Of a stretch of DNA of 64,000 nucleotides, positions 1-8,824 are shown piece after piece. The DNA is from Ruminococcus sp. YE71. GTDB lineage: Bacteria; Bacillota; Clostridia; Oscillospirales; Ruminococcaceae. The translations under genes were made by a program, and so were the position numbers. The notes beneath the pieces are model-generated. The model saw nothing but the letters and a program-made list of their open reading frames with translations, ran no database searches and was not told the origin of the DNA. Position 1 is the stretch's first letter, and each line of letters begins with the position of its first letter. Where the stretch lies: contig NZ_FPIR01000017.1 in assembly GCF_900119155.1 (NCBI RefSeq), positions 1 to 64,000 of the forward strand, written 5' to 3'.

Positions 1-169
1 GTATTTTCATCATGATATCCTCGGGCACAGCGCCGTTCCACTTGCTCTGTATCGTGTAATCTTCTTTGGAATAGATCTCGTCTATCACATTGCCCAGTAC
101 TCTGACCGGTGAGCTTTCTTCGATGTAGATCTCATAATTCATGTTAAGACGTACTTGACAATTTCTCAT
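1..169 (-). CDS. Transposase N-terminus, IS1182-like (partial, runs off left edge)
   Basis: Reading the minus strand from an ATG at 169 gives an open frame of 56 codons that leaves the window at base 1 with no stop. The peptide contains SSPVRVLGNVIDEIY and then VPEDIMMKI. This is the arrangement at the N-terminus of IS1182/DUF772-type transposases, a DxPVRxLxxxV segment followed by a P-x-x-x-LLKI helix; that match is from memory of the family. A second in-frame ATG lies at 142. No terminal inverted repeat could be identified to the right. A different hypothetical protein cannot be excluded because only the N-terminus is visible. Confidence 0.5.
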   Translation of the reverse strand, partial: MRNCQVRLNMNYEIYIEESSPVRVLGNVIDEIYSKEDYTIQSKWNGAVPEDIMMKI

Positions 170-229
170 TTTTATGGTACAATCCTTTCGTGGGTTATTT
201 TTTTCGCAATTAAATTATACCACAAAACG

Positions 230-268
230 AAGAGCTTAGCTATACCTTTCGGGGTTCGCTAAGCTCTT
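230..268 (-). terminator. Terminator after araD
   Basis: An 11-bp perfect stem (AAGAGCTTAGC / GCTAAGCTCTT) with a 17-nt loop lies about 45 nt past the araD stop. On the minus strand it is followed by CGTTTTG. The plus side carries a longer T-run, so it may work in both directions. Confidence 0.75.
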
Positions 269-312
269 TTTCTTTCTTTTTGGGGTGCAACAGCCCCTTG
301 CTGTTTGTGGAG

Positions 313-1008
313 TTATTTCTGACCGTAGTAGGCGTTTTTGCCGTGCTTGCGGTAGTAGTGCTTGTCGAGTATGTACTGGGGCATCTCGGCGGAAGGGTTC
401 AGCAGAAGGGTCTTCATCGTCATTTCAGCGACGGTGTCCATTACGACTGCATGGTAGACCGAAGCGGCAGCGTCTCTGCCCCATGTGAACGGACCGTGGT
501 TGCGCACAACGATACCGGGCACAGCCAGCGGCTCGATACCGCGCTCTTCAAGGGTCTCGATGATGACCTTGCCCGTGTTCTTCTCGTAGCCCTTTTCGAC
601 TTCTTCCTTCGTCAGCGAGCGGGTGCAGGGGATAGGCCCGTAGAAGTAGTCGGCGTGGGTAGTGCCCAGTGCGGGAATGTCGCGCCCTGCCTGAGCGAAT
701 GCCACCGCGTTGACCGAGTGGGTGTGGGTGATGCCGCCTATCTGCGGATACTTTCGGTAAAGCTCGATATGCGTCGCCGTGTCCGACGAGGGACGCCATT
801 TGCCGTCTACCTTCTCGCCCGTCCTGATGTCGATGACGACCATATCCCTCGCGCTCATCCTGTCGTAGTCGATGCCCGAGGGCTTGATGACCATGAGTCC
901 TTTTTCGCGGTCGATGCCGCTGACGTTGCCCCATGTATAGATGACGACCTTACGTCTCATAAGTTCGATATTCGCTTCAAATACTTCCTGTTTAAGCTGT
1001 TCAAGCAT
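313..1008 (-). CDS. araD: L-ribulose-5-phosphate 4-epimerase
   Basis: A 231-residue class II aldolase/epimerase that interconverts L-ribulose-5-phosphate and D-xylulose-5-phosphate, linking L-arabinose to the pentose phosphate pathway in the cytoplasm. The residues used by E. coli AraD sit at the same numbers here: Asp76, His95 and His97 (THTHS) and His171 (NHGPF), with a TWGNVSG segment near residue 25. The length matches the family. A purine-rich GGGGGAGAAG precedes the ATG. It follows gatD by 33 nt without a terminator, so it is probably transcribed with murT-gatD. No araA or araB is in the window, so the coupling to a wall-amidation pair is positional rather than metabolic. Confidence 0.95.
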   Translation of the reverse strand: MLEQLKQEVFEANIELMRRKVVIYTWGNVSGIDREKGLMVIKPSGIDYDRMSARDMVVIDIRTGEKVDGKWRPSSDTATHIELYRKYPQIGGITHTHSVNAVAFAQAGRDIPALGTTHADYFYGPIPCTRSLTKEEVEKGYEKNTGKVIIETLEERGIEPLAVPGIVVRNHGPFTWGRDAAASVYHAVVMDTVAEMTMKTLLLNPSAEMPQYILDKHYYRKHGKNAYYGQK

Positions 1009-1041
1009 GATCTTCTCCCCCTGTAATATAGTTATTTTCGG

Positions 1042-1791
1042 TTATTTCTTGTTCTGTAAAAGTCTTGCGAAGAGTTCCTTGCGGCAGGCGGCTTCAAGGG
1101 TGTCGTTTATCGGTGTGAGAGTGGTGTCCGCACCCTGACGCTCCAGCGCCTTTGCGATGATATAGTCCGCAAGCTCGGGATTTTTCGAGAGCAGTGGACC
1201 GTGCAGATAGGTCGCGATGACACGCTCCTCGCAGTAGCCCTCGGTCTCGCCGCCGCGGACGTTGCCGTTGCCGCAGAGGGTCTTTCCGAAAGGCGTCCTG
1301 ACGTCGGTGGTCTGACCGCCGTGATTCTCGAAGCCGATGACCTTGTACTTCTTGCCCGTCAGTTCGGTTTCGACGATGATATTGCCGATGCAGCGGTCAC
1401 GCTTGTTGGTGGATGCCTCGGTGTGGTAGGAGAAGAGCCCAAGCCCGGGTATCTTCTCGCCGTTGGAGTCCTTGTAGAACTTGCCGAGCAGCTGATAGCC
1501 GCCGCATATCATCAGCAGGAACACCTTGTTCTCGTAAGCCTTGAAGATGCGGTCCTTGCAGCCCATGAGGTCTTCCGCGAGGAGCTGCTGTTCGTAATCG
1601 GCGCCGCCGCCCAGATAGATTATATCCATATCGGAGAAATCCACGCTGTCGGGCTTGTTCATCAGGTGCTGGAACACTTCCAGCTCGATGCCGCGCATTT
1701 TGCAGCGGTATTTCAGCACCTCGACGTTGCCGCTGTCGCCGTAGAGGTCGAGCACGTTCGGGTACATATGCAGGAGTTTCAGTTTTCTCAT
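1042..1791 (-). CDS. gatD: Lipid II isoglutaminyl synthase, glutaminase subunit GatD
   Basis: A 249-residue class I glutamine amidotransferase-like protein. With MurT it amidates the alpha-carboxyl of D-Glu in lipid II at the inner face of the membrane. The nucleophile is Cys96 in MICGGYQLLG and the catalytic histidine is His197 in YLHGPLL; there is no class I Glu partner, as is usual for GatD. The start at 1791 overlaps the murT stop (ATGA), which shows translational coupling. Longer readings upstream in this frame are only shadow sequence over murT. The murT-gatD pair is typical of Gram-positives that amidate their peptidoglycan. Confidence 0.95.
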   Translation of the reverse strand: MRKLKLLHMYPNVLDLYGDSGNVEVLKYRCKMRGIELEVFQHLMNKPDSVDFSDMDIIYLGGGADYEQQLLAEDLMGCKDRIFKAYENKVFLLMICGGYQLLGKFYKDSNGEKIPGLGLFSYHTEASTNKRDRCIGNIIVETELTGKKYKVIGFENHGGQTTDVRTPFGKTLCGNGNVRGGETEGYCEERVIATYLHGPLLSKNPELADYIIAKALERQGADTTLTPINDTLEAACRKELFARLLQNKK

Positions 1792-3155
1792 GACTTTGCA
1801 CCCCCGTTCCTTTCGATATAGCGTTTGAGAGCCGCACGGGTCGGCTGGATGGCGGTGTAGTTTGCGATGCCGTACTTTGTGCCGCCGTTCTTGAATATCT
1901 CCGCCGCCGCCTTGTCGAGGTCGGGCTGTACGGTTATCTTTTCGGGGTCGTAGCCCGAGCACTTGATGCGGATGGCGATGTCGTAAGCACGTGTTCCGCT
2001 GGTGACGACGCGGGTGACGCCGTTGAATATCGAGAAGTTGATGTCCCAGATCCACGAAACGTCGGTGCCGTCTGCGATGTTGTCGTTGAGCACGAACAGC
2101 AGTTCCTTCTCGCCCTTGTCCTGATTGAGCAGGCGGAGGGTCATGTTCGCGCCGACGGGGTTCTTCGCCAGATTCAGCAGCATATTCGCGTTTGCGGTGT
2201 TGAACTTTTCAAGTCTGCCGTTGTTGACCTCGAACTTGCCGAACACCTTCTTCACGACCTTGTGATCGATGTTGTACAGCTTGGACACCGCGTATACCGC
2301 CGACAGGTTGTAGAGGTGGTAGATGCCCATGTGTTTTGTGGTGTAGCGCTCGCCGTCGAAGGTGAAGCTGTTGTTCTCGAAGTCGATGTCACGCAGCTGC
2401 ACGAACGGTGTGATATTGCCGTAGCCGCACTTGGGGCAGCGGAAACGTCCGATGTGGGAGTACTGGTAGTAGTCGTAGGCAAGCTCCTCGCCGCACTTGG
2501 GGCAGAAGCGTCCCTCGCCTGCTTCGTACAGCTCAGAAGTCGCGCCCTCGTACTTCTCGACGTTGTAGAAGTAGACGTTGTCCTTGTTCTTCGGGTTGGC
2601 GTAGCCGAGACGGGCAACGTTCGGGTCGTCGGCGTTGAGTACGAGATTGCCGTTGTAGGTCTTTAAGAACTTCTGTATCTTGAGGATGAGGGTCTCCACC
2701 TCGCCGTTTCGGTCGAGCTGGTCGCGGAAGAAGTTGAGCACCACGAGGGTCTCAAGTTTCAGGTGCTTGAAAATGACGGGCACATGGGACTCATCCACTT
2801 CGAGCACGAGATAATCCGCGTCGATATGACCGTTCATATCGCAGTACTGGAGCAGCATCGAACCGATACCCGTATCGAGGTTGTTGCCCTGCATATTGGT
2901 GATTATCTTTGCTTTCTTGCCGTTTTTGCCGGGAAGAGACCTGAACATATTGTTCAGGAAGTTGGTGGTAGAGGTCTTGCCGTTAGTTCCCGTGACCGCG
3001 ATTATCGGGCAGTCGCAGGAAAAGACCTTCAGGTAGTTCTTATTCAGCGTCCACAGCACAAGACCCGGGAAATTGCCCGCGTCGCGCCCTGCGAGCTTCA
3101 GTGCCTTGACCATCGCTTTTCCGAAAAGGACGGTCAGAAAGTTGAGCGGCTTCAT
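1788..3155 (-). CDS. murT: Lipid II isoglutaminyl synthase, ligase subunit MurT
   Basis: A 455-residue Mur-ligase-like enzyme that activates the D-Glu carboxyl of lipid II with ATP for amidation by GatD. The ATP loop GTNGKTS spans residues 56-62. A four-cysteine zinc ribbon (Cys218, Cys221, Cys240, Cys243; two CPKCG motifs) is inserted in the central domain, which is diagnostic of MurT rather than MurC-F. The C-terminal DUF1727 region carries NPVGANM and a D-x-S-W-I-W-D segment. An AGGAG lies upstream of the start. Its stop overlaps the gatD start by 4 nt. It is probably the first gene of murT-gatD-araD. Confidence 0.95.
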   Translation of the reverse strand: MKPLNFLTVLFGKAMVKALKLAGRDAGNFPGLVLWTLNKNYLKVFSCDCPIIAVTGTNGKTSTTNFLNNMFRSLPGKNGKKAKIITNMQGNNLDTGIGSMLLQYCDMNGHIDADYLVLEVDESHVPVIFKHLKLETLVVLNFFRDQLDRNGEVETLILKIQKFLKTYNGNLVLNADDPNVARLGYANPKNKDNVYFYNVEKYEGATSELYEAGEGRFCPKCGEELAYDYYQYSHIGRFRCPKCGYGNITPFVQLRDIDFENNSFTFDGERYTTKHMGIYHLYNLSAVYAVSKLYNIDHKVVKKVFGKFEVNNGRLEKFNTANANMLLNLAKNPVGANMTLRLLNQDKGEKELLFVLNDNIADGTDVSWIWDINFSIFNGVTRVVTSGTRAYDIAIRIKCSGYDPEKITVQPDLDKAAAEIFKNGGTKYGIANYTAIQPTRAALKRYIERNGGAKS

Positions 3156-3256
3156 TTTGAGCAGTCATCTCCTGTTTTATGATATATCATACCATATTAT
3201 TATAGCATAAATATTGTTGTAAATCAATAGAATATGAAAAATTTATATGCAAAAGA

Positions 3257-3288
3257 AAAGCAGCCTGCAAATTGATGCAGACTGCTTT
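3257..3288 (-). terminator. Terminator of the CE2 esterase gene
   Basis: Nested stem AAAGCAG-x-CTGC with GCAG-x-CTGCTTT and an 8-nt loop. On the minus strand it is followed by TTCTTTTGC. It lies 25 nt past the esterase stop. Confidence 0.8.
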
Positions 3289-3312
3289 GGTTTCATATTA
3301 TCTTTTTATCGC

Positions 3313-4827
3313 TTACTTTCTCGACTTCTTGGAAACAACGACTGCTGCAAGAGCGATAAGGCTTACAGCTGCAACAGCTCCGCCCGCACCTGTTGCAGGG
3401 GAATTGTCGGCAGTGCTTGCGGTAGTGGTCGTGGCCACAGACTTCGATGTGGTGGAAGTGGTCGAAGCGGTGCTGCTCGAAGCGGTCGAGCTTGAGGAAG
3501 AGCTGCTCGAAGAATCTGCCTGCGAGCTGCTGTCTGCAACGGAAGAACTGTCAGCAACAGACGAACTGTCAGTATCCGAAGAGCTCTCGGAATCGGTGTC
3601 GGAAGAGCTGTCATCGGGCTCCTTGGGGTCGATGTCGGGATACTTGCTCTCGTCGAGCTCCCAGCCGTAAAGCTCGTTTATCTTCTGTGCGAGCAGGATA
3701 GCGTCCTTGCTGTGGGTCAGGTCGGAGGGGTGCCAGTCAACTGCAACGCCGTCGGCAGCCTCGTCCTGAACAGGGAAGATGAAGACGTTGATCTTGTCGT
3801 CGCCTGTCTCAGTGGTGTAGTTATCGGCAGCCTTTTGTACGAGATCCTTGAAGTTGTCGCCCATGATGCCGTAGGTGCAGAGGATCTCTGCATCGGGGTT
3901 GCAGGAACGGATCTTTTTCAGCAGGCTGACATAGGACTCAACGAAATTGTCTTTGATCTCATCCTTGTTCTCAACGTCCTTGGCGAGGGAGTAGTAGGAG
4001 TTGTCGTTAGTGCCGAGGTTGACAACAACGAGCTCGGGAGTGTACTGCTCGAAGTCCCACTCCTCGTCCTTCATCTGGTGATCCCACTGGTAGTCGGAGT
4101 ACCAGCTCATACCGAGCTTGTCGTAGTACTGCTCCATGGTGAGGGTGGTGTTGCGCTTGCCGCCGTCGGGGTAGCCCGAGTAAACGCCGCAGCCGCTGAA
4201 GGACAGGAAGCTGTAATCGCTGTTTAAAATGCTGGCAGCCTTGTAAGCGTAGGTCTTGGAGCCGTCCTCGTTCTTGGTGGAGAAGGTGTCCTTGCCGTAT
4301 TCACCGTCAACGCCGTAGCCGCAGGTGATGGAATCGCCGACGAACTCGATCTTGTGAGACTGGTCGGCGGTGGGAGCGATGCTCTCGGCGTCAGTTGTGA
4401 TCTCAGTGATGCGCATTGTGCCGTTCTCGTTCTCGGAGACCTTTTCCAGTCTGAAGGTGTGCTCACCGTCATCAGTGTAGATGCCGTGTGTGAAGGTCTT
4501 GTTTCCGACAAGATCATAACTCTGGAGCTCGCCGTCAAGGAATATGCGGTATCTTGTGGGTGAAGAGTCGCTCATGCCGTTTCCGTCAGACGAGATGTGT
4601 ATCATTGCATAAGAGCCGTTGAACTTGAACTCGATGCCGGCACAGGTCTGACCGAACCACAGGTAGTCGTCGTTGATATACTTTGCTCTGCCGAGGATCT
4701 TTACATTCTCGGCATTGGGCTCGAAGCTGTTGTACTCTGCCGTTTCCTCAGCGAAAGCCGTGAAAGTGAGACAGCTTGCCGCAAGGGCAGCTGCGCTGAG
4801 ACCTGCAATTATCTTGTGTGATTTCAT
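3313..4827 (-). CDS. Cell-wall-anchored CE2-type carbohydrate (acetylxylan) esterase
   Basis: A 504-residue secreted esterase. Residues 1-27 form a signal peptide ending AFA. Residues about 40-150 are the beta-sandwich typical of CE2 (YLWFGQTCAGIEFKF). Residues 155-390 are an SGNH hydrolase with nucleophile Ser166 in GDSITCGYG, GTND at 272-275 and His372 in DWHPSDLTH. It probably removes acetyl groups from xylan or mannan. The C-terminus is a Ser/Asp then Thr-rich stalk, an NSPATGAGG sorting-like motif, a hydrophobic helix and KKSRK. GGAGG lies 8 nt before the ATG at 4827; an in-frame ATG at 4842 lacks a ribosome site. It diverges from the GH5 gene, which has the same tail. The family call is firm; the exact substrate is inferred. 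Confidence 0.88.
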   Translation of the reverse strand: MKSHKIIAGLSAAALAASCLTFTAFAEETAEYNSFEPNAENVKILGRAKYINDDYLWFGQTCAGIEFKFNGSYAMIHISSDGNGMSDSSPTRYRIFLDGELQSYDLVGNKTFTHGIYTDDGEHTFRLEKVSENENGTMRITEITTDAESIAPTADQSHKIEFVGDSITCGYGVDGEYGKDTFSTKNEDGSKTYAYKAASILNSDYSFLSFSGCGVYSGYPDGGKRNTTLTMEQYYDKLGMSWYSDYQWDHQMKDEEWDFEQYTPELVVVNLGTNDNSYYSLAKDVENKDEIKDNFVESYVSLLKKIRSCNPDAEILCTYGIMGDNFKDLVQKAADNYTTETGDDKINVFIFPVQDEAADGVAVDWHPSDLTHSKDAILLAQKINELYGWELDESKYPDIDPKEPDDSSSDTDSESSSDTDSSSVADSSSVADSSSQADSSSSSSSSSTASSSTASTTSTTSKSVATTTTASTADNSPATGAGGAVAAVSLIALAAVVVSKKSRK

Positions 4828-5030
4828 GATATTGTCCTCCATTATAAATAGTATATGACCTTCAATAAATCTATACTCCGTAAATATATCTTAATAATAC
4901 CATATATCGTCGAAAAAAGCAAATAGTTATATAGTTATAAGTCTATAGGTGAATAGCTATATCAAAGTAGTATATTTATACAAAAAGGTCTGTACATTAT
5001 GTAAAAAACGCCAAAATGGGATATTTGGTG
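4828..5030. other. Divergent intergenic region between CE2 and GH5 genes
   Basis: AT-rich gap with the GGAGG site of the minus-strand esterase at about 4836-4840. TATTAT-like boxes on the minus strand near 4891-4897 lack a good -35 partner. Nothing coding was seen. Confidence 0.5.
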
Positions 5031-5059
5031 TTGACATTATGAAAAATCTATGATATAAT
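5031..5059 (+). promoter_or_regulatory. Promoter of the GH5 gene
   Basis: TTGACA (5031-5036), 17-bp spacer, TATAAT (5054-5059). It lies about 90 bases before the chosen GH5 start. Confidence 0.85.
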
Positions 5060-5146
5060 AGCAGTGCAGGGGATAGCTATGCCCTGTTGAGGATACAGCC
5101 TCATTATCGACTTATTAAGGACATTATTTCAAAAGGAGAGATATTT

Positions 5147-7153
5147 ATGGCATTCATAAAGAAGGCTACCGCGGTGCTTGCTTCTGCGGCAGTTGCTTCG
5201 TCGCTGATGACGAGCATCGGCGCGTCGGCGATCAGCGTTGACGACCCTTATATTTTTGATGACTACAGCTCGCAGGAGATCGTTAACCGCATGGGTATCG
5301 GTATCAACCTCGGCAATACTTTCGAGGCTTGCGGCGACTGGATCACAGGCACTACCCCCAAGGCTTACGAGACTGCATGGGGCAGCGTTGAGATCACTCA
5401 GGAGATCATCCAGGGCTACAGAGATGCGGGATTCAAGAGCCTGCGTATTCCTGTGGCCTGGTCGAATATGATGAAGGACGACGGCACCTACACCATCAAC
5501 GCAGATTACCTCGCAAGAGTAAAGCAGGTCGTTGACTGGGCTATCGATGCTGACCTCTATGTTGTTCTCAACGAGCACTGGGACGGCGGCTGGATCGAGA
5601 ATTATCCTTCCGATCCCGAAGGCGTTATGAAAAAGTACAAGAGCATCTGGACTCAGCTTGCCGATAACTTCAGCTACTACGACGAGCACCTTATCTTCGA
5701 GGCTCAGAACGAGGAGTTCGGCGCCTGGAGAGAGACCCTGTACAACTACTGGACAGGCAAGGAAGTAGTCGAGGGCGGCAAGGAGCTTTCCTATCAGTAC
5801 ACTCTTGACCTCAATCAGGCTTTCGTTGACGTGGTAAGAGCTTCGGGCGGATTCAACTCCCAGCGTCACCTGCTGATCTCGGGCTACTGTACCGACATCA
5901 CCCTGACCTGCGACGAGATGTTCGCGATGCCCGAGGATCCCGCAAATCATCTGGCACTTTCTGTACACTACTACACTCCGAACAACTTCGCTCTCAACAC
6001 GGGCAAGAGCTGGGGCACGCCTGCCGACTACATGGAGCTCTCCAAGTACATGGATATGATGTATGATACATATGTATCCAAGGGCGTTCCCGTAATCATC
6101 GGCGAGTGCTGCAACGGCGCTGAGATGGCTGAAAAGGACGAGGGCTGCGCTCTCGAATACATGGAAGCTGTATGCGCTGCTTCCCGCAACAGAGATATGT
6201 GCCCGATGCTCTGGGATATCACCTACAACGAGAACCAGAAGTCTGCAAATCAGGTATACAACAGACGTACCCGTCAGCTTGAATACCCCGGGCTCGCAAG
6301 CTTCCTCAAGGTATTCGGCGAGTCGGACACCACTACCGCCGACGGCAAGAAATTCCTTTACAGACTGAGCTTCGGCAAGGAAGAATTCTCCGCTACGTAC
6401 AAGGATGAGCCTTTCAGCCTAGGTACCGAAGTCAAGATCGAGAAGGATACAGGCTCCGAGAACAAGGCGGATTACACCGAGAGCTACACCGATATGCGCG
6501 ACGCTGCTATCGCAGGCATGAAGTACTCCTCCTCCAACGAGAAGGTCGCTACCGTTGATAAGGACGGCAACGTTACTATCGTCGGCGCAGGTACTGCTAC
6601 CATCTACGCATTCACTCCCTCGCAGTTCATCGAGGATGACGGCACGACCTTCGCGGCAGGCGCTGCAAAGACTACTGTCAAGGTAGCTAAGGCTGACCAC
6701 CCCGACAATATGCCCGAGGACAAGATGACTGTTCCTTACGAGAAGGCTACCAACAAGGACATCGAGCTCCCCGAGGGCTGGAGCTGGTCCAAGAAGGTCG
6801 ATCTCCCCGTAGGCGAGCCTACTAAGGCAAGAGCAGTTTACAAGGATCAGAACAACTACGAGACTTACGCTGTAATGATCGAGATCACCCGTCTGCCCGC
6901 TGACGACAGCACCTCGCAGACCGACTCGACCAGCTCGGCTGACAGCTCCAGCAGCAGTTCTTCGAGCAGCTCCTCTTCGAGCAGCACTGCTTCGACTACT
7001 TCTACTGCAACGACCACTGCCACATCTACCGCAGCTGCAACTACCGCATCTTCCGACAATTCGCCTTCCACAGGTGCAGGCGCAGGTCTGACAAGCATCG
7101 CGGCTGTACTCTTCGGTGCGGCTATCGTTGTTACCAAGAAGAAGAGAAAGTAA
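5147..7153 (+). CDS. Cell-wall-anchored GH5 endoglucanase with Ig-like domain
   Basis: A 668-residue secreted glycoside hydrolase. A signal peptide covers residues 1-28. The GH5 barrel (about 35-415) shows GINLGNTFE, SLRIPVAW, LNEHWDGGW, acid/base Glu189 in EAQNEEFG, LSVHYYTPNNF and nucleophile Glu320 in VIIGECCNG. The pattern resembles subfamily GH5_4, whose members cut beta-1,4-glucans including xyloglucan. A BIG2-like Ig domain follows (about 455-530; YSSSNEKVATVDKDG), then a second beta region, a Ser/Thr stalk, the NSPSTGAGAG sorting-like motif, a hydrophobic helix and KKKRK. AAAGGAGAG precedes the ATG at 5147. No dockerin or CBM was recognised, so anchoring to the wall rather than a cellulosome is inferred. 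Confidence 0.92.
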   Translation: MAFIKKATAVLASAAVASSLMTSIGASAISVDDPYIFDDYSSQEIVNRMGIGINLGNTFEACGDWITGTTPKAYETAWGSVEITQEIIQGYRDAGFKSLRIPVAWSNMMKDDGTYTINADYLARVKQVVDWAIDADLYVVLNEHWDGGWIENYPSDPEGVMKKYKSIWTQLADNFSYYDEHLIFEAQNEEFGAWRETLYNYWTGKEVVEGGKELSYQYTLDLNQAFVDVVRASGGFNSQRHLLISGYCTDITLTCDEMFAMPEDPANHLALSVHYYTPNNFALNTGKSWGTPADYMELSKYMDMMYDTYVSKGVPVIIGECCNGAEMAEKDEGCALEYMEAVCAASRNRDMCPMLWDITYNENQKSANQVYNRRTRQLEYPGLASFLKVFGESDTTTADGKKFLYRLSFGKEEFSATYKDEPFSLGTEVKIEKDTGSENKADYTESYTDMRDAAIAGMKYSSSNEKVATVDKDGNVTIVGAGTATIYAFTPSQFIEDDGTTFAAGAAKTTVKVAKADHPDNMPEDKMTVPYEKATNKDIELPEGWSWSKKVDLPVGEPTKARAVYKDQNNYETYAVMIEITRLPADDSTSQTDSTSSADSSSSSSSSSSSSSSTASTTSTATTTATSTAAATTASSDNSPSTGAGAGLTSIAAVLFGAAIVVTKKKRK

Positions 7154-7165
7154 TATCTGACTTTG

Positions 7166-7197
7166 AGCAGTCTCCGTGAGGGGACTGCTTATTTTTT
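7166..7197 (+). terminator. Terminator of the GH5 gene
   Basis: Stem AGCAGTC / GACTGCT with a 10-nt loop, followed by TTATTTTTT. It begins 13 nt after the stop. Confidence 0.85.
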
Positions 7198-7434
7198 ACA
7201 AAATCGGCAATATTAACAAAAAATTTAAAAGTAACCCATTCGTAACTCTTTTTTACCAAAAATTCATCACAGCCGGTGCGCATTTTCTGAAAATTGCATG
7301 AAAATTTCAAGTTTTAACGAATTGTTCACACATGAACGGGAGAAATATGTTACAATCTGTAATATATAAGAGCCGTTCGGAACAAGGTGATCGGCATTCT
7401 GAAAAACTTTTTTGACATTTTTACTACAGACCAC
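7198..7434. other. AT-rich gap before the PucR-type regulator
   Basis: No gene or RNA was recognised. An isolated TTGACA at 7412-7417 has no matching -10 at the right distance. The promoter that fits the downstream gene is at 7435-7463. Confidence 0.4.
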
Positions 7435-7463
7435 TTGAAATTGAGGAAATATTTTGGTATAAT
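7435..7463 (+). promoter_or_regulatory. Promoter of the PucR/CdaR-type regulator
   Basis: TTGAAA (7435-7440), 17-bp spacer, TATAAT (7458-7463), followed by an 80-nt leader. Confidence 0.8.
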
Positions 7464-7545
7464 AGTATTATACATTTGTACTTGACCGATTTGTTCGTAT
7501 TTTCAACGGTCTTACTGTAAAAATGATGAAAAGAGGAGATAGTTT

Positions 7546-8631
7546 ATGTCAAACAGATTATTTCAGAACGTGATACATCAGATGAGAGAGACCATCGACT
7601 GCACTATCGGTGTTATCGATGAGACTGCTACCATCATAGCTTGCTCCGAGCTTGCACAGGTCGGCACGACAAATGAGTTCGTATCGCTTGATCTCAGCGA
7701 TTCGCATGACATCTTCGTCAGGGACGGTTACACCTATAAGCCGTTCGGAGCGCATATGAAGCCCGATTACGCAGTATTCGTTGAGGGCAGTGACGAAGTG
7801 GCTGCCAAGTATGCGAGCATCCTCGCGATCTCGCTCGCTTCCATCAAGCAGTACTACGATGAAAAGTATGACAGGAACAACTTCATCAAGAACGTTGTAC
7901 TCGATAATGTCCTTCCCGGTGACATCCACGTAAAGGCAAGAGAGCTGCACTTCAACTCCGATGTTTCGAGAGTCGTGCTGCTCATCAGGATCGTTCACTC
8001 GAACGATGTTTCCGCTTACGAGGTCATCCAGAACCTGTTCCCCGATAAGAACAAGGACTTTGTGTTCAATATCACTGAGAGCGATATCGTACTCGTCAAG
8101 GAGGTAACTCCCGGCATCGATTCGCGCGACCTTGAAAAGCTCGCACGCAGCATCGCAGATACTCTCAGCGGTGAGTTCTATACTAAGGTCAATGTCGGCA
8201 TCGGTACCGTTGTCGAGAGCGTGAGAAATCTGTCCCGCTCCTTCAAGGAAGCTCAGACCGCGCTTGAGGTCGGAAAGGTGTTCGACACCGATAAGGTCAT
8301 CGTTTCCTACGATAACCTCGGTATCGCAAGACTTATCTATCATCTGCCGACTACCCTCTGCGAGACCTTCCTCAAGGAAGTCTTCAAGAAGGGAAGCATC
8401 GAGAGTCTCGACCACGAAACTCTGTTCACTATCCAGAAGTTCTTCGAGAACAACCTGAACGTTTCCGAGACTTCGAGAAAACTGTTCGTACACAGAAATA
8501 CCCTCGTGTACAGACTTGAAAAGATCAAGAAGCTGACAGGCCTCGACCTCAGAGAGTTCGACCACGCTATCATCTTCAAGATCGCTCTTATGGTAAGAAA
8601 GTACCTCGCAGCTAACCCTGCAAAGTTCTGA
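7546..8631 (+). CDS. PucR/CdaR-family transcriptional regulator
   Basis: A 361-residue DNA-binding regulator. Residues 1-110 are an N-terminal sensor-like segment. The middle (about 120-265) has the CdaR GGDEF-like fold signature (NVGIGTVVESVRNLSRSFKEA, read as the usual SxxELxxAYxxA helix). Residues 300-355 are the PucR-type helix-turn-helix, with NLNVSETSRKLFVHRNTLVYR and a final DHAIIFKIALM helix. GAGGAG lies just before the start. Members respond to small metabolites such as sugar acids or purines; the ligand here is unknown. It sits alone between the GH5 and ftsEX genes with its own promoter, so its targets cannot be read from context. Confidence 0.88.
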   Translation: MSNRLFQNVIHQMRETIDCTIGVIDETATIIACSELAQVGTTNEFVSLDLSDSHDIFVRDGYTYKPFGAHMKPDYAVFVEGSDEVAAKYASILAISLASIKQYYDEKYDRNNFIKNVVLDNVLPGDIHVKARELHFNSDVSRVVLLIRIVHSNDVSAYEVIQNLFPDKNKDFVFNITESDIVLVKEVTPGIDSRDLEKLARSIADTLSGEFYTKVNVGIGTVVESVRNLSRSFKEAQTALEVGKVFDTDKVIVSYDNLGIARLIYHLPTTLCETFLKEVFKKGSIESLDHETLFTIQKFFENNLNVSETSRKLFVHRNTLVYRLEKIKKLTGLDLREFDHAIIFKIALMVRKYLAANPAKF

Positions 8632-8824
8632 TATACAACAGACAACTATCACGTTTATTAAATGGCTGACCGCGCTCAAAGGCTGTTTTTTCAGACAATC
8701 GCCTTGGACTCGGACAGCCATTTATGACGTTTTGACAAAATGTGAAATATAGTTGAAATATTATAGATAAACAGGAAGAATTTGTGTAAAAAATTGGTGA
8801 GAAAACATAAGAGGTGAATCAACT
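8632..8824. other. Gap with long-loop inverted repeat upstream of ftsE
   Basis: An inverted repeat pairs AAATGGCTG (8660-8668) with CAGCCATTT (8715-8723), extended by CCG/CGG after one mismatch, around a 40-nt loop containing TTTTTT. It could be a weak terminator of the upstream regulator or part of a leader. A TTGACA at 8732 is followed by TATTAT at 8759 with a spacer of about 21 bp, too long to call a promoter. Confidence 0.4.
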
